From assembly GCF_024391045.1 (NCBI RefSeq), contig NZ_JANFCZ010000024.1:1-64000 (forward strand): a stretch of DNA of 64,000 nt. Reading direction: 5' to 3'. The stretch is from Pseudarthrobacter sulfonivorans (GTDB taxonomy: Bacteria > Actinomycetota > Actinomycetes > Actinomycetales > Micrococcaceae). The translations under genes and the position numbers were made by a program. Positions 35,117-44,005 of this stretch are shown here, in pieces (the stretch's first letter is position 1; every line of letters begins with the position of its first letter). Below the pieces are notes generated by a model. The model made no database searches and was not told the DNA's origin. It worked only from the letters and a program-made list of their open reading frames with translations.

Positions 35117-36007
35117 ATGGATAACCGAGCAGAGGTACGGCAGTTCCTGTCTTCCCGCCGCGCCCGCATCACCCCGGAGCAGGCAGGACTGGAACCCTAC
35201 GGCGGCCGGCGCCGGGTCCCGGGGCTACGCCGGGAAGAGGTGGCGCGGCTCGCGGGCGTCAGCGTCGAGTACTACACGCGCCTGGAGCGCGGAAACCTAG
35301 CGGGCGTCTCGGATGGAGTCCTCGATGCCATCGCGCATGCTCTGGAACTGGACCGGGCCGAGCACGATCACCTCTACGATCTGGCACGCGCGGCCGTGTC
35401 CTCAGGCCGCAAACGCAGCCCCGCCAAGGCCGCCGGACCAGGCGTGCGTCCCGTGCTGCAACACCTGCTGGACGCCATCACCGGCGCGCCGGCCTTCATC
35501 GGCAACAACCGGCTGGACATCGTGGCCGCCAACACCCTGGGCTACGCCCTCTACGCCGACATGTACCGCGGTCCGGCGCGGCCGGCGAACCACTCCCGCT
35601 TCATCTTCCTCGACCCGCGATCACACAACTTTTATACGGACTGGAACAGCGCGGCCAGCGCCAACGTGGCCATCCTCCGCCGCGAAGCCGGGCGTAATCC
35701 GCACGACAAAGGCATCGCCGAACTCGTCGGCGAACTCTCGATGCGCAGCGACGACTTCCGCACCCGCTGGGCGGCACACAACGTCCGGCGCCACTACTCG
35801 GGCACCAAGCTGTTCCGGCACCCGGTGGTGGGGCTGCTCGAACTGGACTACCAGGTCCTGGAACTCGACGAGGACCCCGGCCACACCCTGACGGTTTACC
35901 CCGCCGTCCCGGGCAGCCCCTCGGAGGAGGCCCTCAAGCTGCTGGCCTCCTGGGCCGCAACGGAAAACCTCGTGCAGACGGCACAGGCCCCTGCCGGGCG
36001 ACCGTAG
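35117..36007 (+). CDS. XRE-type regulator with MmyB-like ligand domain
   Basis: This 296-residue protein has an N-terminal helix-turn-helix at about residues 12-70 ([40 protein letters not shown]) and a C-terminal MmyB-like (PAS-fold) domain containing [20 protein letters not shown] and [16 protein letters not shown]. Members regulate neighbouring oxidoreductases, and here the next gene is a zinc alcohol dehydrogenase on the same strand 175 bp downstream, a common genomic pairing. Fatty acids or similar ligands have been proposed for the family. Confidence 0.88.
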   Translation: MDNRAEVRQFLSSRRARITPEQAGLEPYGGRRRVPGLRREEVARLAGVSVEYYTRLERGNLAGVSDGVLDAIAHALELDRAEHDHLYDLARAAVSSGRKRSPAKAAGPGVRPVLQHLLDAITGAPAFIGNNRLDIVAANTLGYALYADMYRGPARPANHSRFIFLDPRSHNFYTDWNSAASANVAILRREAGRNPHDKGIAELVGELSMRSDDFRTRWAAHNVRRHYSGTKLFRHPVVGLLELDYQVLELDEDPGHTLTVYPAVPGSPSEEALKLLASWAATENLVQTAQAPAGRP

Positions 36008-36182
36008 CGGCGCCAGAGAGCACCATCCCCAGGGGGTCCCTGCCAGTACCCGTCACGGCAGGGTCTCCCTCAGAACTGCCGGATGCGTTTTGATGGAACA
36101 GTGCCCCCGGTGCCACCCACCCACGGCCAAGAAGTTCAGCAGCATCCATCCCAACGCTGTCTGCCTATCAATAGGAGAAATA

Positions 36183-37223
36183 TTGCTTATCGCGAATGCC
36201 TACGCCGCTCCGTCCTCTGACGGAGATCTCGTCCCCACCACCATCGAACGCCGCGATGTCGGCCCGCACGATGTGCTGATCGAGATCAGGTTCGCCGGCA
36301 TCTGCCACTCGGATATCCATACCGTCCGCGGCGACTGGGGACCCCAGCAGTACCCGCTAACACCGGGGCACGAAATCGCCGGCATCGTCACCGAGGTTGG
36401 CAGTGCCGTCACCAAGCACTCCGTCGGCGACCGTGTCGGCGTCGGCTGCATGGTCAACTCCTGCGGCGAATGCGTCAACTGCAAGAAGGGAGAGGAGCAG
36501 TACTGCCTCGCGGGAAACACCGGCACCTACGGCGCCGTGGACCGCGACGGCACCATCACCCAGGGCGGCTACTCCACCCACGTGGTCGTCACGGAAGACT
36601 TCGTGGTCACCATCCCCGAAGGCATCGAGCTCGACGTCGCCGCTCCTCTCTTGTGCGCGGGCGTCACCACGTACTCCCCCTTGCGGCACTGGGGCGCTGG
36701 CCCCGGGAAGAAGGTCGCCGTCGTCGGCCTCGGCGGACTCGGCCACATGGCCGTCAAGCTCGCCCACGCCATGGGTGCGGAAGTCACCGTGCTCTCGCAG
36801 TCGCTCAAGAAGCAGGAGGACGGGCTCAAGCTGGGCGCGGACCACTACTACGCCACCAGCGACGAGACCACTTTCGCGGACCTCGCCGGCAGCTTCGACC
36901 TGATCATCAACACCGTCAGCGCCTCGATCGACATCAGCTCCTATCTGGGCCTGTTGAAGCTCGACGGCGCCCTGGTCAACGTCGGGGCACCGGCCGAACC
37001 GCTGCCCGTGAACGCCTTCGCGCTGATCGGCGGCCGCCGCTCCTTCGCCGGTTCAATGATCGGCGGCATCCGCGAAACCCAGGAGATGCTGGACTTCTGC
37101 GCCGAGCACCACCTGGGCGCCGAGATCGAGGTCATCCCGGCAAGCAAGATCAACGAGGCATACGAACGCGTTCTGGCCTCTGACGTCCGCTACCGCTTCG
37201 TGATCGACACCGCGACGCTCTAA
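36183..37223 (+). CDS. Zinc-dependent NAD(P) alcohol dehydrogenase (cinnamyl-alcohol-dehydrogenase-like)
   Basis: Start TTG 36183, seven bases after AGGAG, gives 346 residues, the usual family length; an upstream in-frame ATG at 36090 would add a 31-residue unrelated extension. Catalytic zinc ligands are in [15 protein letters not shown] and GHE, structural zinc cysteines in [15 protein letters not shown], and the cofactor site in [20 protein letters not shown]. The family reduces aromatic or aliphatic aldehydes with NADPH. It is likely regulated by the XRE gene before it and may handle aromatic aldehydes of the flanking pathways; that is inference. Confidence 0.88.
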   Translation: MLIANAYAAPSSDGDLVPTTIERRDVGPHDVLIEIRFAGICHSDIHTVRGDWGPQQYPLTPGHEIAGIVTEVGSAVTKHSVGDRVGVGCMVNSCGECVNCKKGEEQYCLAGNTGTYGAVDRDGTITQGGYSTHVVVTEDFVVTIPEGIELDVAAPLLCAGVTTYSPLRHWGAGPGKKVAVVGLGGLGHMAVKLAHAMGAEVTVLSQSLKKQEDGLKLGADHYYATSDETTFADLAGSFDLIINTVSASIDISSYLGLLKLDGALVNVGAPAEPLPVNAFALIGGRRSFAGSMIGGIRETQEMLDFCAEHHLGAEIEVIPASKINEAYERVLASDVRYRFVIDTATL

Positions 37224-37237
37224 AGCATCACAACGAA

Positions 37238-37277
37238 GAGAGCCTGCACCCATCCGCGGGGTGCAGGCTCTCTTTTT
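37238..37277 (+). terminator. Rho-independent terminator after the alcohol dehydrogenase gene
   Basis: A perfect 14-bp stem (37238-37251 with 37259-37272) followed by TTTTT. It also lies at the 3' end of the converging P450 gene. Confidence 0.9.
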
Positions 37278-37290
37278 GGATCCATGGAAA

Positions 37291-38490
37291 CTAAGCTGCT
37301 GTGATCCGCACCGGCAGGGACTCGAACCCGCGGAGCACGTTGTGCAGGATGGGCACCGGGGCGCCGTCAGGTTCGATGGTGGCCACCCGCTCAAGCAGCT
37401 GCTGCAGCACAATTTCCATTTCGAGCCGGGCGATCGGCTGCCCCACACACTGGTGCAGGCCCATCCCGAACGCGACGTGGCCCGACGCATTGCGGTTGAG
37501 ATCGAAGTCATCAGCGTTCTCACCCCACTTGCGTGGGTCACAGTTCGCGGCACCGAGGAATACCAGGACCTTGGCGCCTGCAGGCAGGTGCACTCCACCC
37601 AGGACGGTGTCCACGGCGACCGTCCGGTGGAACTTCTGGAACGGCGACTCCAGGCGCAGCGCCTCATCCACGGCAAACTTCGCCATCTTCGGGTTTTCCC
37701 GCAGCTGGGCCCAGGCTTCCGGGTAGCGCGCCAGCACGGAGAGCGTGTTGCCGATGCCGAAGATGGTGGTGTCAACGCCGGCGGACAGCAGGGCGCGGAC
37801 CAGGAGCGTGGCCTGCTGCTCGGTGATCAGCCCGTCCTCCACGCGCTTCCAGATCTGGGCGCCGAACCCGATGTCGTCCAGGTTTTCGCGCTGGCAGTTC
37901 CGCATCACCGCGGCGGCGTGCTCATCGCCCTGCGCGAAGGCCTGCTTGAAGATGTAGTTCTCCGGACCGAACGCGTTGAACACCATGTTGCCGTACGGCA
38001 GCAGATGTTCACGTCCGACGTCGGGGATCCCCACCGCGTCGGGGAAGACACGGAGGGGGTACTTTTCGGCGAGGTCCGTGATGGCGTCGAACCGTTCGCG
38101 GCGGGCCAGCTGCTCCGTCAGCTCCACGGCGGGCGGCGTGAACGGCTCGCGGAGGGCACGCACCGTGCCGGGGTTGATGACGCCGGTCAGGGCGCGGCGC
38201 ATGACGGTGTGGATGGGCGGGTCCGATTCCAGGATGCTCGGCGGACGCCAGCCCGAGTCCTTGCGGATGTCCCGCGGACCCAGCCCGCCGGAGGAGATGT
38301 AGGTTTCGAAGTCGGTCAGGACCTCGTAGACCTCCTGGTACCCGGCCACGGCGTAACTGCCGGTGCTCTCCAGGTAGGAGACGGCGCCGGCGTCGCGGAG
38401 CCGCCCCAGGAACGGGTAGGGGTCCAGGAGGTTCGCGGTGTCGAACGGATCCTCGCCCAGTACGTTGGCTTCATGGGTGGTAACGGTCAT
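37291..38490 (-). CDS. Cytochrome P450, CYP199A-like (4-methoxybenzoate O-demethylase)
   Basis: 399 residues from ATG 38490 (CCAGGAG upstream). Landmarks: I-helix LLSAGVDTTIFGI, ExxR in VDEALRLESP, heme loop HVAFGMGLHQCVGQPIARLE. Blocks WRPPSILESDPPIHT, YPLRVFPDAVGIPDVGRE and YGNMVFNAFGPENY closely match what I recall of CYP199A2/A4 of Rhodopseudomonas, which O-demethylate 4-methoxybenzoate to 4-hydroxybenzoate and formaldehyde. It follows the reductase gene by 46 bp in the same operon. Substrate assignment rests on remembered family sequence. Confidence 0.83.
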   Translation of the reverse strand: MTVTTHEANVLGEDPFDTANLLDPYPFLGRLRDAGAVSYLESTGSYAVAGYQEVYEVLTDFETYISSGGLGPRDIRKDSGWRPPSILESDPPIHTVMRRALTGVINPGTVRALREPFTPPAVELTEQLARRERFDAITDLAEKYPLRVFPDAVGIPDVGREHLLPYGNMVFNAFGPENYIFKQAFAQGDEHAAAVMRNCQRENLDDIGFGAQIWKRVEDGLITEQQATLLVRALLSAGVDTTIFGIGNTLSVLARYPEAWAQLRENPKMAKFAVDEALRLESPFQKFHRTVAVDTVLGGVHLPAGAKVLVFLGAANCDPRKWGENADDFDLNRNASGHVAFGMGLHQCVGQPIARLEMEIVLQQLLERVATIEPDGAPVPILHNVLRGFESLPVRITAA

Positions 38491-38536
38491 GGGAAACACT
38501 CCTGGGGACGAAAACGTGGCGGGACGCATGAAATTG

Positions 38537-39502
38537 CTAAAGATCCAGGACGAGGCGAGGGCAGCCGGCGGCGGCCCGCGAGACGCAGACCAGCATGATT
38601 TCGCCGGCGTCCCGGTCCTCCTGGGTGAGGACCGCGTCCCGGTGCTCCGGCTCGCCCGAAATGATCTGGGTTTCGCAGGTGCCGCACAGGCCGCCGCGGC
38701 AGGAGGACAGGACGCGCACGCCCACCTCCTCCACCGCTTCGAGGATGGTCTTGTCATTCGGCACGGTGACGGTGGTCCCGGTCCGGGCCAGCTCCACCTC
38801 AAACGGGGCGTTGGCAGCGGCGGCGCCCAGTGTGGAGGCGACGAAACGCTCGGTGTGCAGGGCGCCCGGAGGCCAGCCCATGCAACGCTCCTCCACCGCG
38901 CCGAGCAGGCCGCCGGGCCCGCACGCGTACACCAGCATGTGCGCCCGGGGCATGCCGAGGATCTGGTCGAGGTCGAGCCTGCCCGCCTCGTCCTCGGCGA
39001 TGATCCGGATCCGGTCGGTGCCGTACCGGTCCTCAAGCTGCTGCGCGAAGGCCATGGTGTTCCGGCTCCGGCCGCCGTAGATCAGGGTCCAATCCTTGCC
39101 GGCAGCCTGTGCGGCCTCCAGCATCGGAACGAGCGGCGTAATGCCGATGCCGCCGGCGATAAAGAGGTAGCGCCGCGACTCGCGCAGCGGAAAGTTGTTG
39201 CGGGGTTCGGAGATGGTCAGCGGCGTACCGGGCAGCAGCGCGTGGACAGCCTTTGATCCGCCGCGGGAATCCGGCACATGCAGCACACCGATGCGCAGGT
39301 GGTCCAGTTCGTCCGGCGAGGAACACAGGGAGTACTGGCGCACCAGGCCATCGCCCACATGGACATCGATGTGCGCGCCGGGCTGCCAAGGCCGGAACGG
39401 CTGGCCGTCGGCCCGCCGCAGCACCAGGGAGGCCACCTGGTCCGCCACGACGTCCACCTGGTCGACGACGGCGTCGATGGTGGCTCCTGCAGATGCACTC
39501 AT
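38537..39502 (-). CDS. PDR/VanB-type reductase (flavin + NAD + C-terminal [2Fe-2S])
   Basis: From ATG 39502 (AGGAAG upstream) the protein has 321 residues. Order of domains: flavin-binding barrel (RQYSLCSSPDELDHLRIGVL), NAD domain (YLFIAGGIGITPLVPMLEAA) and a C-terminal plant-type [2Fe-2S] domain (SSCRGGLCGTCETQ ... LVCVSRA). This is the phthalate dioxygenase reductase / VanB layout. It is the first gene of the operon with the CYP199A-like P450 and should be its one-piece electron donor. A 19-bp IclR-type repeat lies 115 bp upstream. Confidence 0.88.
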   Translation of the reverse strand: MSASAGATIDAVVDQVDVVADQVASLVLRRADGQPFRPWQPGAHIDVHVGDGLVRQYSLCSSPDELDHLRIGVLHVPDSRGGSKAVHALLPGTPLTISEPRNNFPLRESRRYLFIAGGIGITPLVPMLEAAQAAGKDWTLIYGGRSRNTMAFAQQLEDRYGTDRIRIIAEDEAGRLDLDQILGMPRAHMLVYACGPGGLLGAVEERCMGWPPGALHTERFVASTLGAAAANAPFEVELARTGTTVTVPNDKTILEAVEEVGVRVLSSCRGGLCGTCETQIISGEPEHRDAVLTQEDRDAGEIMLVCVSRAAAGCPRLVLDL

Positions 39503-39616
39503 GGGGTCTTCACTTCCTGTGGAACGGCGTGCCTGCCAGGCAGGCTTCGGCCGGAGAACCGGCCGCTTTAAGGGCTTACTTGAGGTTAGGTGTTCCACGC
39601 CACAGGAACGGGACAG

Positions 39617-39635
39617 CTTTCCATCCAACGGAAAG
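39617..39635. promoter_or_regulatory. IclR-type operator (19-bp inverted repeat), site A
   Basis: CTTTCC-ATCCAAC-GGAAAG has perfect 6-bp arms. It is identical (as reverse complement) to the repeat at 41524-41542. It lies between the IclR gene and the reductase/P450 operon it probably controls. Confidence 0.72.
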
Positions 39636-39666
39636 ACTCGCGCCCAGGCAGCTGCACAGACCGGAA

Positions 39667-40503
39667 CTACTGCGGCAGATGCTCCACACCCAGCCGCCGG
39701 GCGATTCCCCGCGCGGCGATGTTGAGTACGGGAACCACGGTGCCCACCGGTGCCGGACGGCCGCGGGTGACGATGCCCAGTGCGGCCACCACCTGCTTGT
39801 TCGGCAGGAATACCGGAACGGCCAGGCCGTAGTTGTCCGGCCCCGCCTCCTCTTCGGTGGTGGCGTAGCCGCCGGCCCGGACCCTATCGATCTCGGCGGC
39901 CAGCAGCCCGGGGTTGGTGATGGTCCGGGGCGTATGCGGCTCGAGCCGCTGGACGGCGGAGGAAAACAGGTCCTTGGCCCCGTATGCGAGCATGATCTTG
40001 CCCGCAGCGCTGGCGTGCAGCGGCAGGCGTGCGCCCACGCGCCGGAACGGCTGGCCCGCACCGGTCCCGGACATCCGCTCCACCAGCAGCACCTCTTCGC
40101 CGTCCAGGATGAACAGATTCACCACGTTGTGGGTGACAAAGAGGACGTCCTGCATAAAAGGAGCGGCCACCTCGGCGATGTTCTGCTGCGCCGGGGCCAG
40201 CAGGCCCAGCCGCCAGATCCGCTGGCCCACGCGGTATTCGGCATTCACCTTTTCCAGGCCGCCCCACGCCACCAGTTCACCGGCGAGGCGGTGTGCGGTG
40301 GCCACCGGCAGCCCCGCCCGCCGGGCCATGGAGCTGAGGCTTTGGACGGAGTGTTCGGCGTCAAAGGTGCCCAACAGGGCCAGGGCGCGTGAGGTGACAC
40401 TGGCCGCCTGGCGGTCGGCAGCACCGTCGCCGCCGGCCGGACGCCTGGGCGCGGCCGTACCCGTCGGCCGGGCGGTCCGGCCCGCCGGGGCAGCGTTTGC
40501 CAT
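39667..40503 (-). CDS. IclR family transcriptional regulator
   Basis: This 278-residue regulator has a disordered Ala/Pro/Gly-rich N-terminus (1-33), a winged HTH at about 35-95 (SVTSRALALLGTFDAEHSVQ, ARRAGLPVATAHRLAGEL) and an IclR effector domain at 105-275 (RLPLHASAAGKIMLAY, RAGGYATTEEEAGPDNYGLA). It lies directly upstream of the PDR/P450 operon with the 19-bp inverted repeat in between, and is the best candidate to bind the four related repeats in this region. Effectors in this family are often aromatic acids such as 4-hydroxybenzoate or protocatechuate. Confidence 0.9.
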   Translation of the reverse strand: MANAAPAGRTARPTGTAAPRRPAGGDGAADRQAASVTSRALALLGTFDAEHSVQSLSSMARRAGLPVATAHRLAGELVAWGGLEKVNAEYRVGQRIWRLGLLAPAQQNIAEVAAPFMQDVLFVTHNVVNLFILDGEEVLLVERMSGTGAGQPFRRVGARLPLHASAAGKIMLAYGAKDLFSSAVQRLEPHTPRTITNPGLLAAEIDRVRAGGYATTEEEAGPDNYGLAVPVFLPNKQVVAALGIVTRGRPAPVGTVVPVLNIAARGIARRLGVEHLPQ

Positions 40504-40576
40504 GAGTCACCCTTCTGCGCGCTGGAGAGTGCGGTGCCGCACGTGCCGCGGTGCCGCTTCCTGCCATCTTAAGGCC

Positions 40577-40619
40577 CGACGCCGGTGCCTCCACCGCGAA
40601 AGGTGAGGCACCGGCGTCG
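40577..40619 (-). terminator. Terminator after the SDR gene
   Basis: A 15-bp perfect stem (40577-40591 with 40605-40619), 34 bp past the SDR stop and before the IclR gene start on the same strand. Confidence 0.7.
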
Positions 40620-40652
40620 TACGTTATTGCATCCGCCGTTGGACGGCGCCGT

Positions 40653-41453
40653 TCAGCCGGCCACTGCGGCGAGCCCGGAGCCGCGGTAAGCGCCCAGGCC
40701 GCCGTCGACGCGGATATCCGAACCGTTCACCCAGCCTGATTCGGGGCGGAGGAGGAAATCGATGACGGGGGCGATGTCATCCGGATCACCGAAGCGGCCC
40801 AGCAGGGCGCCGGCGCCCTCCACCTTGTCGCGGCCGTGGTCCTTCTTGAAGTCCTCGAGGATGGGGGTGGCCACGGGTCCCGGGCTGACGCTGTTGACGC
40901 GGATCCGCTGCGGCAGCAGCTCGGCGGCCAGGTGCTCGGTGAGGACCCGGACGCACTGTTTGGAGAAGAGGTAGGACTCTCCGGTGACCTCATCATCGGC
41001 CGCCACGGAGTCCAGGGCGGCAGCCTGGTCGTCGGCGAGCGCGAAAGCCGAGCACTTGGCTTTGACCTCCCGCCAGTTCACGGCAACGCTGGAGGCGAGG
41101 TTCACCACGGCGGCCCCCTCGCCAAGCAGGGGTGCAAGCGCACGGACCAGCCCGCGGACGCCGAAGACGTTGACGGCCAGCACGGTCCGCCACGGTGCCG
41201 TGCCAGGGACGCCGGCAATGTTCGCCAGGCCCGCGATGCCGTGCGGTGCTGCGGCCGCGACTGCCGCCGCGGCGGCGTCGATGCCGGTTTGGCTTGAAAG
41301 ATCGGCTTGGACAAAGGTGCCGCTAAACTCCGTGGGCGCGTTGCGGTCGATGCCGATCAGCGGCACGCCACGGCCGGCGAGGATCCCGGCCGTCCGGGCC
41401 CCGATGCCGGACGAGACCCCGGTAAGAACGATGGGCAGTTGCTCGTGGGACAT
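40653..41453 (-). CDS. SDR oxidoreductase, coniferyl-alcohol dehydrogenase / 3-alpha-HSD-like
   Basis: From ATG 41453 (GAGGAG upstream) the protein has 266 residues. Motifs: TGVSSGIGARTAGILAGRG, NIAGVPG, the Ser in VVNLASSVAVNW, the catalytic Y and K in ESYLFSKQCVRVLTEHLA, and SPGPVATPILEDF. The spacing with a long insert before YxxxK is that of the 3-alpha-hydroxysteroid dehydrogenase / coniferyl alcohol dehydrogenase branch, so a benzylic or cinnamyl alcohol substrate is plausible. It is divergent from an aldehyde dehydrogenase gene, sharing a 160-bp promoter region with IclR box B. Confidence 0.82.
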   Translation of the reverse strand: MSHEQLPIVLTGVSSGIGARTAGILAGRGVPLIGIDRNAPTEFSGTFVQADLSSQTGIDAAAAAVAAAAPHGIAGLANIAGVPGTAPWRTVLAVNVFGVRGLVRALAPLLGEGAAVVNLASSVAVNWREVKAKCSAFALADDQAAALDSVAADDEVTGESYLFSKQCVRVLTEHLAAELLPQRIRVNSVSPGPVATPILEDFKKDHGRDKVEGAGALLGRFGDPDDIAPVIDFLLRPESGWVNGSDIRVDGGLGAYRGSGLAAVAG

Positions 41454-41523
41454 GCAGACTCCTCGATAGTGCGTGACGTGCTTCACTCCATAGTGGCAAG
41501 CCGGCCCGGACGGCCGCCGCAGA

Positions 41524-41542
41524 CTTTCCGTTGGATGGAAAG
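41524..41542. promoter_or_regulatory. IclR-type operator (19-bp inverted repeat), site B
   Basis: CTTTCC-GTTGGAT-GGAAAG is the exact reverse complement of site A. It is almost equidistant (about 71 bp) from the SDR and ALDH start codons, so it can control both divergent genes. Confidence 0.75.
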
Positions 41543-41613
41543 ATCGCCCCCTCGGTGTGACCGGTGCCATGACACTGGGATAAGAATCCCCCTCCCGGCC
41601 GAAAGGACAAACC

Positions 41614-42993
41614 ATGGCGGCAGCCCAGTACGAGGTCTTCGACCCGGCCACCCTTGAGCTCGTCGGACACGCTCCGGACAATACCGCGCAGGACATCGAG
41701 GCCGCCGTGGCAGCGGCCCGTGCAGCCTCGGCCGGCTGGGCCATGGACCGGGAGGCACGCCGCAGCGCCCTGCGTGCAGGCGCGGCACTGATCCGCCGCG
41801 ACCTGGACTCGCTGGCCACCCTGCTCTCCCGGGAACAGGGCAAGCCCAAGGCCGACGCCGCGGGTGAGTTCTCCGTGGCCGCGGGCCTGTTCGATTACTA
41901 CGCGGACCTTGAGTGGGGCGAAGCCCAGCAGCTCACGCCGCGTGCCGACCGCAGCCTGGAGGTCCAGTACCGGCCCGTGGGCCTTGTTGGCACCATCACG
42001 CCGTGGAACTTCCCCATCTCCCTGCTGTGCGTAAAACTCGCCCCTGCCCTGGTGGCCGGCTGCACTGTGATCGCCAAGCCCTCGCCGTCCACCCCCTTGT
42101 CCACGATTGCCCTGGTGAATCTCCTCAACGAGGCCCTGCCGGCCGGCGTGCTGCAGGCCCGGACCAGTGCGCGGCGCACCGTCAACGTTGCCCTCAGCAC
42201 CTCTCCGGGCATCCGCAAGATTTCCTTCACCGGCTCCACGGAGGTGGGCATCTCGATCGCGCAGCAGGCCGCCTCAACGGTCAAGCGCGTCACCATGGAG
42301 CTCGGCGGAAACGATCCTGCCATCGTCCTGGACGACGCGGACATCGCTGTCACCGCCCGGGGCATCGTGGGCAGCGCCTTCCGCAACGCGGGCCAGGTGT
42401 GCATGGCCGTCAAGCGCGTGTATGTCCCGCGCAGCCGCAGCGCCGAACTGGCTGAGGCCATCGCCGCCGAGGCGGCACGCCACGTGCTGGGCCACGGCAT
42501 TGCGGACGGCACCACCATGGGCCCGATGCACAACGAGTCCCAGCTCAAGCTGGTCCACGGCCTGGTTGAATCCGCCGTGGGCGCGGGCGCCCGCGTCATC
42601 ACCGGCGGCACCGCGGGCTGCGACCTGCCCGGCTACTTCCTCTCCCCCACCGTGGTGATCGATGCGGAACCGGGCATGGACCTGGTGGAACAGGAACAGT
42701 TCGGGGCGGCGCTGCCCATCGTGGCCTACGACAACCTGGATGACACCATCGCCGGACTGAACGCCGGCGAATTCGGTCTGGGGGCATCCGTGTGGAGCCC
42801 CGACCTGGAGCGTGCCTACGCCACCGCCTCACGCCTTGAGGCCGGAACAGTCTGGGTCAACCAGCACACCCTGGTGGAACCGGACGCCCCGTTCGGCGGC
42901 TGGAAGGCCTCCGGCGTGGGCCGCGAGCGCGGCCGCTGGGGGCTGGAGGAATACCTGGAAACCCGTGTCATCAACGCCCGTCCCCACTCCTGA
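41614..42993 (+). CDS. Aldehyde dehydrogenase
   Basis: This 459-residue NAD(P)+ aldehyde dehydrogenase has ITPWNFPISLLCVKLAPALV, FTGSTEVGISIAQQAA, the Glu in MELGGNDPAIVLDDAD, catalytic Cys in NAGQVCMAVKRVYV and the C-terminal FGGWKASGVGRERG. The stretch ARTSARRTVNV (before STSPGIRKISFTG) lacks the usual glycines found at this position. It probably acts after the divergent SDR to turn an aromatic aldehyde into the acid. The MBL hydrolase gene follows 30 bp downstream, and both MFS genes may be in the same transcript. Confidence 0.88.
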   Translation: MAAAQYEVFDPATLELVGHAPDNTAQDIEAAVAAARAASAGWAMDREARRSALRAGAALIRRDLDSLATLLSREQGKPKADAAGEFSVAAGLFDYYADLEWGEAQQLTPRADRSLEVQYRPVGLVGTITPWNFPISLLCVKLAPALVAGCTVIAKPSPSTPLSTIALVNLLNEALPAGVLQARTSARRTVNVALSTSPGIRKISFTGSTEVGISIAQQAASTVKRVTMELGGNDPAIVLDDADIAVTARGIVGSAFRNAGQVCMAVKRVYVPRSRSAELAEAIAAEAARHVLGHGIADGTTMGPMHNESQLKLVHGLVESAVGAGARVITGGTAGCDLPGYFLSPTVVIDAEPGMDLVEQEQFGAALPIVAYDNLDDTIAGLNAGEFGLGASVWSPDLERAYATASRLEAGTVWVNQHTLVEPDAPFGGWKASGVGRERGRWGLEEYLETRVINARPHS

Positions 42994-43023
42994 CCCCCGC
43001 ACACCCTGCAGAAGGATTTCCCT

Positions 43024-43950
43024 GTGAGCGTCGAACTGATCACTCTTGGCACCGCCGCCGGCCCGGCCATCCGCGGACCCGAAAACGGCATCTCCAGCGC
43101 ACTGGTGGTGGGCGACGCCTTCTACATGGTGGACTTCGGCCTCGGTTGCTCCCGCGCCGCCCATGAGGCCGGCCTTCGGGGCAACGACTTCGTGGCCGGC
43201 TTCGTCACCCACCTGCACTCGGACCATGTGGTGGAGCTTCCCGGCTTCCTGCTGTGGAACTGGGGGAACCCGGTGGAGGGCTTCACTGGCCCTGTTTCCA
43301 TTGTCGGCCCGGGCAAGGACGCCACCCGCGCGGGCGGCACCGGACTGTCCGGCACCGGCGAACTGGTCTCCCACTCGCTGCAGGCCTTCTCCTACGACAT
43401 TGACATTCGGGTGCATGACGAGGCCCGCCCGGACCTTGCGTCCCTGGTGCGCACTGTGGACCTGGCCACGCCCGCCCATAAGTCACCCGCGGCGGCCCGC
43501 CCCTTTGATGTCTATGAGGATGACAGGGTCAAGGTCACCGGCATCCTGGTGGAGCACCCGCCCGTGCGGCCTGCCCTGGCCTTCCGCTTCGAGACCGACG
43601 CCGGCTCTGTCGTGTTTTCCGGCGACACGGCGGAATGTGATGCCATGGTGGTGCTCGCCGAGGGCGCGGACGTTTTGGTGCATGAGGCGGTCAACCTGGG
43701 CTTCTACGCGGACAAGGGATTTGCGCCGGAATTCGTGAACCACCAGCGGATCGCCCACACTCCGCCGGAGGGTGCCGGCCGCGTTGCATCCGCCGCAGGG
43801 GTGGGCCGGCTTGTCCTTTCGCACCTTGCCGGCCGGGCCGAGCCGCAGTGGTGGCGCAGCCAGGCAGCCTCAACCTTTGACGGCCCCGTGGACGTCGCCG
43901 TCAGCGGCCAGCGGTTTGGCATCGGCAGCCCGGTCCTGGCTCCCGCCTGA
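43024..43950 (+). CDS. MBL-fold metallo-hydrolase
   Basis: From GTG 43024, preceded by AAGGA, the protein has 308 residues. The zinc motif THLHSDH (His 63, His 65, Asp 67, His 68) and later histidines/aspartates (FSGDTAECD, VHEAVN, LSHLAG) show an active metallo-beta-lactamase-fold hydrolase of the RNase Z / arylsulfatase-like branch. Within this aromatic cluster an ester, lactone or thioester substrate is plausible, but the sequence does not decide. It lies 30 bp after the aldehyde dehydrogenase gene. Confidence 0.82.
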   Translation: MSVELITLGTAAGPAIRGPENGISSALVVGDAFYMVDFGLGCSRAAHEAGLRGNDFVAGFVTHLHSDHVVELPGFLLWNWGNPVEGFTGPVSIVGPGKDATRAGGTGLSGTGELVSHSLQAFSYDIDIRVHDEARPDLASLVRTVDLATPAHKSPAAARPFDVYEDDRVKVTGILVEHPPVRPALAFRFETDAGSVVFSGDTAECDAMVVLAEGADVLVHEAVNLGFYADKGFAPEFVNHQRIAHTPPEGAGRVASAAGVGRLVLSHLAGRAEPQWWRSQAASTFDGPVDVAVSGQRFGIGSPVLAPA

Positions 43951-44005
43951 GGGGACCCTGGCTCCAGGAAGCCCGCCCTGTCACCCCGCCGCGAGGACCG
44001 AACAA

